A stretch of DNA of 64,000 nucleotides from Sphingobacterium sp. (GTDB taxonomy: Bacteria; Bacteroidota; Bacteroidia; Sphingobacteriales; Sphingobacteriaceae): contig JALAGS010000027.1 in assembly GCA_022712315.1 (NCBI GenBank), positions 1 to 64,000 of the forward strand. The letters are read 5' to 3'. The position numbers were made by a program, and so were the translations under genes. The number at the start of each line of letters is the position of its first letter. Position 1 is the first letter of the stretch. The notes below the pieces were generated by a model. That model had not been told where the DNA came from. It made no database searches and saw only the letters and a program-made list of their open reading frames with translations. Below are positions 25,527 to 33,903 of the stretch, piece by piece.

Positions 25527-28500
25527 ATGACAGAATTGACTTGTTACCTTATAAAATCAACAACTGACCAGCCAGGGATCGTAAAAGTATGGGAAGAGCA
25601 GGTGGCTATTCCGACCTATGAAATTGGCACAATGGAGAAGAATCCCATTTTTGCTGAAAAGCGTGTATATCAAGGTAGCTCGGGTGTTGTATATCCTTAT
25701 CCAATCATCGAGAAAATTAGCGATCAGAAACAAGATAAGATCTATCAAGCGTTATTTCTCGAAAATGAATATATCAAAGTTATGATTCTTCCAGAGCTAG
25801 GTGGGCGGATTCATATGGCTTATGATAAGATTCGGGAGCGGCATTTTGTATATTATAATGAAGTTATAAAACCGGCATTGGTTGGACTTACTGGCCCTTG
25901 GATTTCTGGTGGCATTGAATTCAACTGGCCGCAGCACCATCGCCCCACTACATTTTTGCCAACAGAGTATTTAATAGAACAGAATGCCGATGGGAGTGTT
26001 ACAGTCTGGTGCAATGAAATCGAGCGTATGTTTCGGATGAAAGCGATGCAAGGGTTCACTTTGCATCCGGATAAAGCTTACATCGAAATTAAGGTTCAGC
26101 TATATAACCGGACTGCATTGCCACAGACCTTTTTGTGGTGGGCAAATCCTGCAGTAGTTGTCAATGACGATTACTACTCCGTCTTTCCGCCCGATGTAAA
26201 TGCTGTTTTTGATCATGGGAAGCGGGAAGTTTCCTCCTTTCCCATTGCGACAGGAACCTATTACAAGTACGATTATTCGGCAGGAGTAGATATTGCGCAA
26301 TACAAGAATATTCCTGTTCCGACTTCTTATATGGCCATCCAATCGAAATACAATTTTGTGGGGGGATACGAAGCTGGTAAGACCAATGCGGGTATGCTAC
26401 ATGTCGCCGATCATCATATCTCTCCGGGGAAAAAACAATGGACCTGGGGGAATGGTGACTTTGGTATTGCTTGGGATAGAAACCTGACAGACGAAAACGG
26501 ACCTTATATCGAATTGATGGCGGGGGTATATACGGACAATCAACCCGATTTTGCTTGGTTACAGCCCTATGAAGTAAAATCTTGGTCTCAGTATTTTATG
26601 CCTTACGCGGAAGTGGGACAAGTGAAAAATGCCACCAAAGATGCAGTGCTCAATATGGAAATTGAAGGGCAGACTGCTCGCATTGTCTTATATACATCAG
26701 GGGTCTATGAAGGACTGCGTGTTTTGTTACGTAATACAGCTGGTAAAATCTATTTGGAGGAGCAAGTAACTTGTTCTCCCCGGAATATTTATACCCATAC
26801 TGTTGCTGGTTTGGCTAATGATCCACAGGAGCTTATATGCGCTGTCTATGATAAAAATGGGAATGAAATGCTGTCTTACCAACCTGAGCTCTCAAAGGAT
26901 GCTACAGATATTCCCGAACCTGCACAGGCAGCATTGCTCCCTGAAGATATTCATTCTATTGAAGAATTGTTTCTGACAGGACAGCACCTTGAACAGTACC
27001 GACATGCAACCTATGATCCGTTGGATTACTATCGCGAAGCTTTGAGACGGGAACCTAAAGATATCAGATGTAATAATGCGTTGGGTGCCTTTTTGTTGCG
27101 AAATGGCAAAATAATGGAGTCGATTAGGTATTTTGAGACTGCTATTGCCCGGGCGACAGAGCGAAATCCCAATCCTTATGATGGAGAACCTTATTATAAC
27201 CTTGGTTTAGCGTTGCAACTTTCAGGCGATCTGAATGGGGCTTACGGCGCCTTCTATAAAGCGACATGGAATGCTGCCTGGAAAGATTCTGGTTATTTTG
27301 GTCTTGCACAGATTGATGCGAAAAGAGCGGATTGGCATGCTGCTTTGGAGAAAATAGATCATTCACTGAGCCGGAATTGGTATCACCATAAAGGGAGACA
27401 GTTGAAAACCTCGATATTAAGAAAACTCGGTGCAAAAGATGCCGCTTTAGCATTTATTCAGGAATCATTGGAATTGGACCCGTTTAATATGGGCTGTCGA
27501 TTCGAATGGTATTTGATTAAAAAAGAAGAGTCGTTACTTTCTCCTATTCTGGATTTAAGCCATGTTAATATCCACAGTGTGATAGAGTATGCATTGGATT
27601 TTGCTCATGCCGGCTTGTATGAAGAAGCCTCTTTATTACTCGAAAAAACGATTGAAGATGCGGCCATGGTTTACCCTATGGTATATTATACATTGGGTTA
27701 TCTTGCAACGCATTTGGGACAGCATGCTCAGGCAGCAATTTACTGTGATCGGGCTATGGCTATGGATCCTACTTATTGTTTTCCAAACCGTTTGGAAGAG
27801 ATTGCCATTCTCCGGCATGCGATTTCCATCAATCATGCGGATGCAAAGGCTTTGTATTATTTGGGCAATCTATGGTATGGTAAGAGGCAGCATCAAGAAG
27901 CTGTGGACTGCTGGGAGCAATCGATCCAGCTGGATGGACAGTTTCCTACTGTTTTTCGCAATTTGGCCTTGGCGTATTATAATCGGATGGATAAGATGAA
28001 AGAGGCAGTTACCTTATTAGAACGGGCATTTTCATTGGATGAAAGTGATGCTCGTTTACTTATGGAACTTCATCAGCTTTACAAGAAGCAAGGGTATTCT
28101 TACCAAGAAAGATTGGCTCTACTTGATCGATATCCAGATCTGGTTGCAGTCAGAGACGATTTATTCTTGGAGCGGATCACTCTTTTTAATCTATTGGGTG
28201 AATATGAGGTTGCGAAACAGCTCCTTGCTTCCCGGCAGTTTAAACCCTGGGAAGGTGGGGAAGGTAAGGTATCCCGTCAATATACCATATGCCACCTTGA
28301 ACTCGCGAAAAAATCATTGCAGCATAATGAACTTGAGCAGGCACTTTGTTTTTTAAACGCCATTGATCATTATCCGCATAATCTTGGTGAAGGTAAGCTG
28401 ATTACCATGGAAGAAAACGATATTTACTATTATAAGGGGCTCGTCTGTCGTTTACTGGAGCGGGAGAAGGAAGCTAAATTTTATTTTTCCAAAGCAACAG

Positions 28501-28895
28501 AAGGCGCAGAAGAACCTCAGCAAGCACTTTTCTACAATGACCTACAACCGGATAAAATCTTTTATCAGGGTTTAGCTTGGCGTGAACTTGGCGATCCTGT
28601 AAGGGCAGAACAACGTTTTCAATGTCTGATCGATCATGGGAAGAAGTTCTTTGACGAACCGTTTAAAATAGATTATTTTGCGGTCTCTTTACCTGATATG
28701 GATATTTGGGAGGAGAATCTGGATCATAAGAATAAAATACATTGTTTGTATGTAATGGGATTGGGTTATCTGGGAAAAGGTGATGCTGCGAGGGCAATGG
28801 AATATTTATCAAAGGTCAAACAACTGGATCTAAATCACCAAGGAAGCCAGTCTATATCGTATTCTTTTCTAGGGGAAGGTTTATTTAAGAATTAA
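25527..28895 (+). CDS. DUF5107 domain protein with TPR repeats, function unknown
   Basis: This 1122-residue protein has no signal peptide and should be cytoplasmic. The N-terminal region (about 45-360) resembles DUF5107, which I understand to belong to the galactose-mutarotase-like carbohydrate-binding superfamily. Landmarks are LPELGGRIHMAYDK, WISGGIEFNWPQHHRPTTF, FLWWANPAVVVNDDYYSVFP and WTWGNGDFGIAWDRNLTDENGPYIELMAGVYTDNQ. A middle beta domain follows, then about 600 residues of TPR-like helical repeats, for example FLLRNGKIMESIRYFETAIA and LGNLWYGKRQHQEAVDCWEQ. Its place between a sugar porter and a GH2 glycosidase suggests it acts on a sugar or oligosaccharide imported by the porter, as an epimerase, lyase, hydrolase or sensor. 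No catalytic residue can be assigned with confidence. Confidence 0.8.
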   Translation: MTELTCYLIKSTTDQPGIVKVWEEQVAIPTYEIGTMEKNPIFAEKRVYQGSSGVVYPYPIIEKISDQKQDKIYQALFLENEYIKVMILPELGGRIHMAYDKIRERHFVYYNEVIKPALVGLTGPWISGGIEFNWPQHHRPTTFLPTEYLIEQNADGSVTVWCNEIERMFRMKAMQGFTLHPDKAYIEIKVQLYNRTALPQTFLWWANPAVVVNDDYYSVFPPDVNAVFDHGKREVSSFPIATGTYYKYDYSAGVDIAQYKNIPVPTSYMAIQSKYNFVGGYEAGKTNAGMLHVADHHISPGKKQWTWGNGDFGIAWDRNLTDENGPYIELMAGVYTDNQPDFAWLQPYEVKSWSQYFMPYAEVGQVKNATKDAVLNMEIEGQTARIVLYTSGVYEGLRVLLRNTAGKIYLEEQVTCSPRNIYTHTVAGLANDPQELICAVYDKNGNEMLSYQPELSKDATDIPEPAQAALLPEDIHSIEELFLTGQHLEQYRHATYDPLDYYREALRREPKDIRCNNALGAFLLRNGKIMESIRYFETAIARATERNPNPYDGEPYYNLGLALQLSGDLNGAYGAFYKATWNAAWKDSGYFGLAQIDAKRADWHAALEKIDHSLSRNWYHHKGRQLKTSILRKLGAKDAALAFIQESLELDPFNMGCRFEWYLIKKEESLLSPILDLSHVNIHSVIEYALDFAHAGLYEEASLLLEKTIEDAAMVYPMVYYTLGYLATHLGQHAQAAIYCDRAMAMDPTYCFPNRLEEIAILRHAISINHADAKALYYLGNLWYGKRQHQEAVDCWEQSIQLDGQFPTVFRNLALAYYNRMDKMKEAVTLLERAFSLDESDARLLMELHQLYKKQGYSYQERLALLDRYPDLVAVRDDLFLERITLFNLLGEYEVAKQLLASRQFKPWEGGEGKVSRQYTICHLELAKKSLQHNELEQALCFLNAIDHYPHNLGEGKLITMEENDIYYYKGLVCRLLEREKEAKFYFSKATEGAEEPQQALFYNDLQPDKIFYQGLAWRELGDPVRAEQRFQCLIDHGKKFFDEPFKIDYFAVSLPDMDIWEENLDHKNKIHCLYVMGLGYLGKGDAARAMEYLSKVKQLDLNHQGSQSISYSFLGEGLFKN

Positions 28896-28903
28896 TTTAC
28901 GAC

Positions 28904-31687
28904 ATGTATCGTTACATCATTATATTAATAGCCCTATTTCAGAGCTACACGGTCTGGGCCGATGGGATAGGCCGCCTTGATCTCGCAGGAGAGTGGAAGG
29001 TTCAACTTGATCCAGAAGATGTAGGCATCGAAATGGGATGGGCAAATAAAGCGTTCACCAGTTCGATTAAATTACCGGGAACAACGGACGACGCAGGTTT
29101 AGGAGTGTTAAATACTTTAGCGCCCGCCCTTGCCAAACCTCAACTTTCTCATTTAACACGGAAACACCGTTATGTGGGAGCGGCTTGGTATACCCGGGAA
29201 CTCTCGATTCCAGCAGGCTGGGTAGGTAAAACAATGATTTTAAGCCTTGAACGTGTGCTATGGGAGTCTGCCGTTTGGATTGATGGTATAGCAGTCCCGC
29301 AAAAGCAACGTAGCCTTGTCAGTCCGCATGAGTTTGATTTAAGCGCATTATTGAAAGCGGGAAGCAAACATCGATTGACCATCCGTGTAGACAATAGAAA
29401 AAAGCTAGCCATTAGTGTTGATGATATGGCACATGCCTACACCGATCATACTCAAATTATCTGGAACGGTATTCTTGGAAAGATCGTTATTCAGGCATGG
29501 GATGCGGTCCGTTTGAAATCTATTTATGCTACCCCTGATCTAGCGAAAAAGGAAATTAATCTGCGTGTCGATCTTAGCAATAAACTGGCAGCAGAAGTTG
29601 TCGGTAAGCTGAAAATAAATGTAAAAGACAACATGGGCTCGCTGCCCCCTGTTGAAAAAACTATACGATTGGCGCAGGGAGATTCTGCTGTCTCCTTAAA
29701 TTATTTGCTTGGTGATAGACTAAAACTTTGGGATGAATTTTCACCACATCTATATGACATCGATATTGAATGGATAACGTCTGCTGCTGTGTCAACTTTG
29801 AGCACGACGGTGGGGGTGCGCGCACTTTCTGGCGAGGGTACAACCTTGAAAATCAATGGTCAGCCTTTATTTTTAAGAGGAACACTGGAATGTAGTATTT
29901 TCCCGTTAACGGGTCATCCTCCAATGGATAAGTCCGGCTGGAGAAAGGTATTTCTGACGGCAAAACAATGGGGATTGAATCATCTCAGATTTCATTCATG
30001 GTGCCCACCTGAGGCCGCTTTTGCTGTTGCAGACGAATTGGGGTTCTATCTTCAGGTCGAATTGCCAATCTGGGAGAATAACATAGGTAAAGACGAGGGA
30101 GTGATGAATTTTCTCTATGAAGAGGCCGATCGCATGATACAAGCCTATGGAAATCACCCCTCCTTTTGTTTTTGGAGTATGGGGAATGAATTAAGTGGTG
30201 ATTTTAATGCCCTGAATGCTTTGGTAAAGTCGCTAAAGGAAAAAGATAAGCGGCATCTCTATACAGCAACCTCCTTTACCTTTCAACAGGGACATGGTAT
30301 CGCGGCAGAAGCTTATGATGATTATTTGATTACACAGTGGACTGCAAAAGGATGGGTGCGGGGACAGGGTGTTTTTAATAGCGAGTCGCCTTCGTTCAAT
30401 AAAAATTATATTAATTCGCTAGAAGGACTTACGGTTCCGGTTGTAACACATGAGATTGGACAATATGCGGTCTATCCCAATTTAGCTGAAATCAAAAAAT
30501 ATAAAGGAGTATTAAAACCGCTAAATTTCATTTCCGTTGCGGAGGATCTGAAACAAAAAGGATTATTACAGAAGGCCAAAGCGTATACAATGGCTTCCGG
30601 AAAGCTCGCCGCGATTTTATATAAAGAGGAGATGGAAAGAGCCTTAAAAACTCAAGGGATCAGTGGCTATCAATTATTAGATCTTCATGATTTTCCTGGT
30701 CAGGGAACAGCATTGGTAGGTTTATTGGATGCTTTTTGGGACAGTAAGAATATTATTTCTGCAGCTGAATTCCGGCAATTTAGCGCTCCCGTAGTCCCTT
30801 TGATCCAATTTCCAAAAGCTGTGTATTCCAATGATGAAACTTTTGAAGCTATTTTGGATGTGAGCAATTATGGACAAGAGGTTTTGCAAAATCAGCGTAT
30901 AAGCTGGTCGCTCAGAGATGGAGCAGATATAGTCGCAAAGGGGCATTTTGATTCAACAATTGGAAAGGGACATCAGGGAAATGTAGGGCATTTAGAAGCT
31001 TCATTACGTGAAATAGTGCGTGCTAAGAAACTGACGCTTGAGGTGCAGCTTGAAGGTACTTCCTATAAAAATCATTGGCATATTTGGGTGTATCCGAAGG
31101 ATAAAGCAATTGACTTCGGGGAGGTCAACTATACGCGGGAACTGGAAGAGGCGATGCGCTTGTTGAAAGAAGGGAAAAAGGTGCTTTTAAATCCCGAGTG
31201 GAAGAAAATGAGCGGTATTGAGGGGAAGTTTGTTCCTGTTTTCTGGAGCCCTGTACATTTCCCAAAACAGGCTGGTACCATGGGATTGCTTTGTGATCCC
31301 ACGCATCCAGCATTAGCAGACTTTCCGACAGACAATCATACGGATTGGCAATGGTGGGATCTGCAGATTAAGTCAACGACAATGATCACGGATCAGATCA
31401 AAGGCGGAAATGCGATCGTAGAGCTCATTGATAACTTTGCCAACAATAGGAAATTGGCGTCGCTTTATGAGGGAACGGTAGGCAGAGGTCGGCTTATGAT
31501 CGCTTCTTTTGATCTGGAAACTGATTTAGCAAACCGACCGGTGGCAAAGCAAATGCTGGCTTCTATTTTAAAGTATATGAATGATGCCAAGTTTAGACCT
31601 AAAGTCATCGAAAATCCTACTGTTCTCCAACAGTTATTGCAGTCTAAAGAATCGCAGGAAAAAGCTGGGCCAAAAGCAATCTATTGA
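28904..31687 (+). CDS. Exported glycoside hydrolase family 2 protein
   Basis: The 927-residue protein starts 8 bases after the DUF5107 gene. It has a signal peptide (about 1-19), the GH2 N-terminal jelly-roll (LAGEWKVQLDP, YTRELSIPAGWVGKTMILSLERV), an immunoglobulin-like domain (about 200-305) and a TIM barrel. The acid/base is Glu429 in WSMGNEL and the likely nucleophile is Glu517 in VVTHEIGQYAVYP; both are present, so an active retaining beta-glycosidase is expected. A C-terminal extension of about 300 residues follows the barrel. The HEIGQ form of the nucleophile motif is unlike LacZ, so beta-galactosidase should not be assumed. Substrate unknown; likely periplasmic. Confidence 0.88.
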   Translation: MYRYIIILIALFQSYTVWADGIGRLDLAGEWKVQLDPEDVGIEMGWANKAFTSSIKLPGTTDDAGLGVLNTLAPALAKPQLSHLTRKHRYVGAAWYTRELSIPAGWVGKTMILSLERVLWESAVWIDGIAVPQKQRSLVSPHEFDLSALLKAGSKHRLTIRVDNRKKLAISVDDMAHAYTDHTQIIWNGILGKIVIQAWDAVRLKSIYATPDLAKKEINLRVDLSNKLAAEVVGKLKINVKDNMGSLPPVEKTIRLAQGDSAVSLNYLLGDRLKLWDEFSPHLYDIDIEWITSAAVSTLSTTVGVRALSGEGTTLKINGQPLFLRGTLECSIFPLTGHPPMDKSGWRKVFLTAKQWGLNHLRFHSWCPPEAAFAVADELGFYLQVELPIWENNIGKDEGVMNFLYEEADRMIQAYGNHPSFCFWSMGNELSGDFNALNALVKSLKEKDKRHLYTATSFTFQQGHGIAAEAYDDYLITQWTAKGWVRGQGVFNSESPSFNKNYINSLEGLTVPVVTHEIGQYAVYPNLAEIKKYKGVLKPLNFISVAEDLKQKGLLQKAKAYTMASGKLAAILYKEEMERALKTQGISGYQLLDLHDFPGQGTALVGLLDAFWDSKNIISAAEFRQFSAPVVPLIQFPKAVYSNDETFEAILDVSNYGQEVLQNQRISWSLRDGADIVAKGHFDSTIGKGHQGNVGHLEASLREIVRAKKLTLEVQLEGTSYKNHWHIWVYPKDKAIDFGEVNYTRELEEAMRLLKEGKKVLLNPEWKKMSGIEGKFVPVFWSPVHFPKQAGTMGLLCDPTHPALADFPTDNHTDWQWWDLQIKSTTMITDQIKGGNAIVELIDNFANNRKLASLYEGTVGRGRLMIASFDLETDLANRPVAKQMLASILKYMNDAKFRPKVIENPTVLQQLLQSKESQEKAGPKAIY

Positions 31688-31830
31688 TTTCAGAAATTAC
31701 AATACAGGATTTTAGTAAGCTTAACTTTTTTAAAATAAATATGTAGAAATAATTGTTAACTTGGCCTTGTAATCTAATTGTTACCTGAAAAGCACAAAGA
31801 CCAATACACCGAAGATTGGGAACTTTAGTT

Positions 31831-32409
31831 ATGAGAAAAGAAAAAGATGAAGCCAATTTGATTGAAGCGCTCTCTATGGGGAAGCAGGCCGTTTTACCAA
31901 AGCTTTACGAAGTGTATGCAAGTCGTATTTTTGATGTTTCTTTCCATTTTTTGAAAGATACAGGCTGGAGTGAAGATGTTGTGCAGGAAGTTTTTGTAAA
32001 ACTATGGACGAATCGGGAAAGTATAAAACACGATGCTGACCTTTGGCCGTTTTTATATGTATTGACAAAAAGAGAGTGTTTCAATAAACTAAGAAGCATC
32101 AAGCGTTCTCGTTCAGCTTTTGAGCTCCTTTATTATCATATCGAACATCATTCAGACAGAGCTGATGGGTTGATTGAACGAAAAGAGCTTGCTGATGAAA
32201 TTGAAAATTACCTTGCTCAACTTCCGGAACAACAGAAACTCGTATTTACCTTAAGTCGAATAGAAGGAATTCCTCACAATCAAATTGCAGAGGAACTAAA
32301 TCTCTCTAAGAATACAGTAAAAAACCATCTCGCGAGGGCATCAAAACATTTAAAACAAGCCCGTTCTGGACGAAATCCATTACTATCCCTATTTTTTTAT
32401 TTTTTCTGA
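31831..32409 (+). CDS. ECF-type RNA polymerase sigma-70 factor
   Basis: The 192-residue protein has region 2 (about 22-90; YASRIFDVSFHFLKDTGWSEDVVQEVFVKLWTNR) and region 4 (about 130-185; LPEQQKLVFTLSRIEGIPHN, NLSKNTVKNHLARASKHLK), with no region 3, as in ECF factors. The start is the ATG at 31831; an in-frame TTG at 31816 is less likely. A FecR anti-sigma gene and a SusC with STN domain follow, which is the classic Bacteroidota trans-envelope signalling set: SusC senses ligand, FecR relays it, and the sigma factor switches on the susCD genes. Confidence 0.93.
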   Translation: MRKEKDEANLIEALSMGKQAVLPKLYEVYASRIFDVSFHFLKDTGWSEDVVQEVFVKLWTNRESIKHDADLWPFLYVLTKRECFNKLRSIKRSRSAFELLYYHIEHHSDRADGLIERKELADEIENYLAQLPEQQKLVFTLSRIEGIPHNQIAEELNLSKNTVKNHLARASKHLKQARSGRNPLLSLFFYFF

Positions 32410-32616
32410 AAAAGAATCTCATTTATCAATCCATCTAATTTTGACCGAATATTAATTTTCCTTTTTAGTTGAGCTTAAGACCTATGTTATTTTATAACAA
32501 TTGGGATTTCACAAGTATCTAAAAATTTTTAAAAAAAATATTTTCCCGTGTAGTCCTTTTTTGTTTTTGCGGTGTACTGTCTAAAATAACCCTAAGAAGT
32601 ACGAACCAATTTGACC
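32410..32616 (+). promoter_or_regulatory. Leader between sigma gene and fecR
   Basis: This 207-base gap has no gene. It is A/T rich with an A/T homopolymer block (about 32520-32545), then a G-containing stretch about 35-60 bases before fecR that includes GCGGTGTACTGTCT. A similar layout precedes many FecR genes in related bacteria, from memory, and could contain the promoter read by the adjacent sigma factor. No consensus could be verified here. Confidence 0.35.
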
Positions 32617-33789
32617 ATGCAAGAAGAAAGACTACGCTATTTGCTGACCAATTATTTTAGAAATACCATCTCTCGAGAAGAACTGAAAGAGATGCTTGAT
32701 CAATTAGACGAGCTGGAAGAATCAGAATTTACCTCTCTTTTTGAACGTATGGGCGAAAGAATTCCCCAGCGCTCGGTGCTCTTTAACAGGGATCAAGTTT
32801 TTAATCAGATCTCAAGTCGAATAGCTGAACACCATGAAGAGACCGGAAGCGAAAGAAAATCAAAGTTACGCTATATCAAATGGGGTGGCATTGCGGCTGC
32901 AATTATTGTCTTCTGTTTTTCAATCCTGTTTCTGGTCAAACAAAGCGCGATGGAAACGACTTCACAACAAGCCATCTCGCCAAAAGAAATCGCCTTGCCG
33001 GAAAATGGTGAGCCTGTACTTAAACTTTCAAATGGTGACCAATATTCAATTTCAGAAGATCATCCTGAAACCTTGGATAAAACCGATCTGACCATCGTTA
33101 AAGCGCCGGATGGTACAGTCGTTTACCAAATTCGAGATAATAGCAACAGCAAGTCTGAGAAGAGAACTTTCCTTAGTCCAAAAGGAAGTGCGTTGACCAT
33201 GCAGTTGGTAGATGGTACAAAGGTTCAGCTAAACTCAGGCACCAGTTTAACCTATCCAACACATTTTGACGGAAATAGTAGAATGGTATACTTGGACGGT
33301 GAAGCTTATTTTGATGTCACTCATGACAGTAGCAAACCTTTTATTGTTCAGACTAAACAGACCCAGGTTAAAGTGTTGGGAACACAATTCAATATTGCCT
33401 CTGATCTTAGCAAAACTAAAATCCTGACCACTTTAATCAAAGGTAAAGTTGCTGTGAGTGCTGGGCATAATCAGCAAATTTTAAGCCCCGGAATGCAGGC
33501 ACAAACTAATCTGCATACAAAACAAATTGTCGTATTGGAAGCCGACCTAAAAGAAGTTCTCGCGTGGCGGGATGGCTTCTTTCGTTTTACGGAAGACAAT
33601 ATTGAGACTGTCTTGCAAAAAGTGGGTGAATGGTATGATATCAAGGAAGTCAAGGTGAATTCATCGTCCAGCGATAAATTTACAGGGATGATAAAGAGAA
33701 CCAAAAAGCTCACGGATTTATTCGGGCAGCTGGAAAAAATATCCAATTATAAGTTTAAAATTCAGGATGGGAGGGTCCTTGTTATGTAA
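32617..33789 (+). CDS. FecR family anti-sigma factor
   Basis: The 390-residue inner-membrane protein has a cytoplasmic N-terminal domain of about 85 residues that would hold the sigma factor, one transmembrane helix (about 88-106, GGIAAAIIVFCFSILFLV), the periplasmic FecR domain (about 188-290; MQLVDGTKVQLNSGTSLTYP, MVYLDGEAYFDVTHD, VKVLGTQFNIAS) and a C-terminal DUF4974 domain (FFRFTEDNIETVLQKVGEWYD). The start is taken as ATG 32617 rather than the in-frame TTG two codons upstream. It lies between the sigma gene and susC, so it is the relay between them. Confidence 0.93.
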   Translation: MQEERLRYLLTNYFRNTISREELKEMLDQLDELEESEFTSLFERMGERIPQRSVLFNRDQVFNQISSRIAEHHEETGSERKSKLRYIKWGGIAAAIIVFCFSILFLVKQSAMETTSQQAISPKEIALPENGEPVLKLSNGDQYSISEDHPETLDKTDLTIVKAPDGTVVYQIRDNSNSKSEKRTFLSPKGSALTMQLVDGTKVQLNSGTSLTYPTHFDGNSRMVYLDGEAYFDVTHDSSKPFIVQTKQTQVKVLGTQFNIASDLSKTKILTTLIKGKVAVSAGHNQQILSPGMQAQTNLHTKQIVVLEADLKEVLAWRDGFFRFTEDNIETVLQKVGEWYDIKEVKVNSSSSDKFTGMIKRTKKLTDLFGQLEKISNYKFKIQDGRVLVM

Positions 33790-33903
33790 CCATGAGACCT
33801 TGAGCTAAAAGTAATCGGAAGTGCTCGCAACACTCCCGATCGTAGTTTAGCGATTAAATAAACCTAATTGAGTTATAAACCATTTAACACCAAACCTATA
33901 CAA

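Noticed and set aside
25527..28895. Calling the DUF5107-TPR protein a known glycoside hydrolase or epimerase
   Set aside because: No catalytic pair could be assigned from sequence, so only the domain resemblance is reported.
33868..33903. Upstream TTG start for the first SusC
   Set aside because: The residues it adds precede the signal peptide and do not look like coding sequence; ATG 33904 is better.
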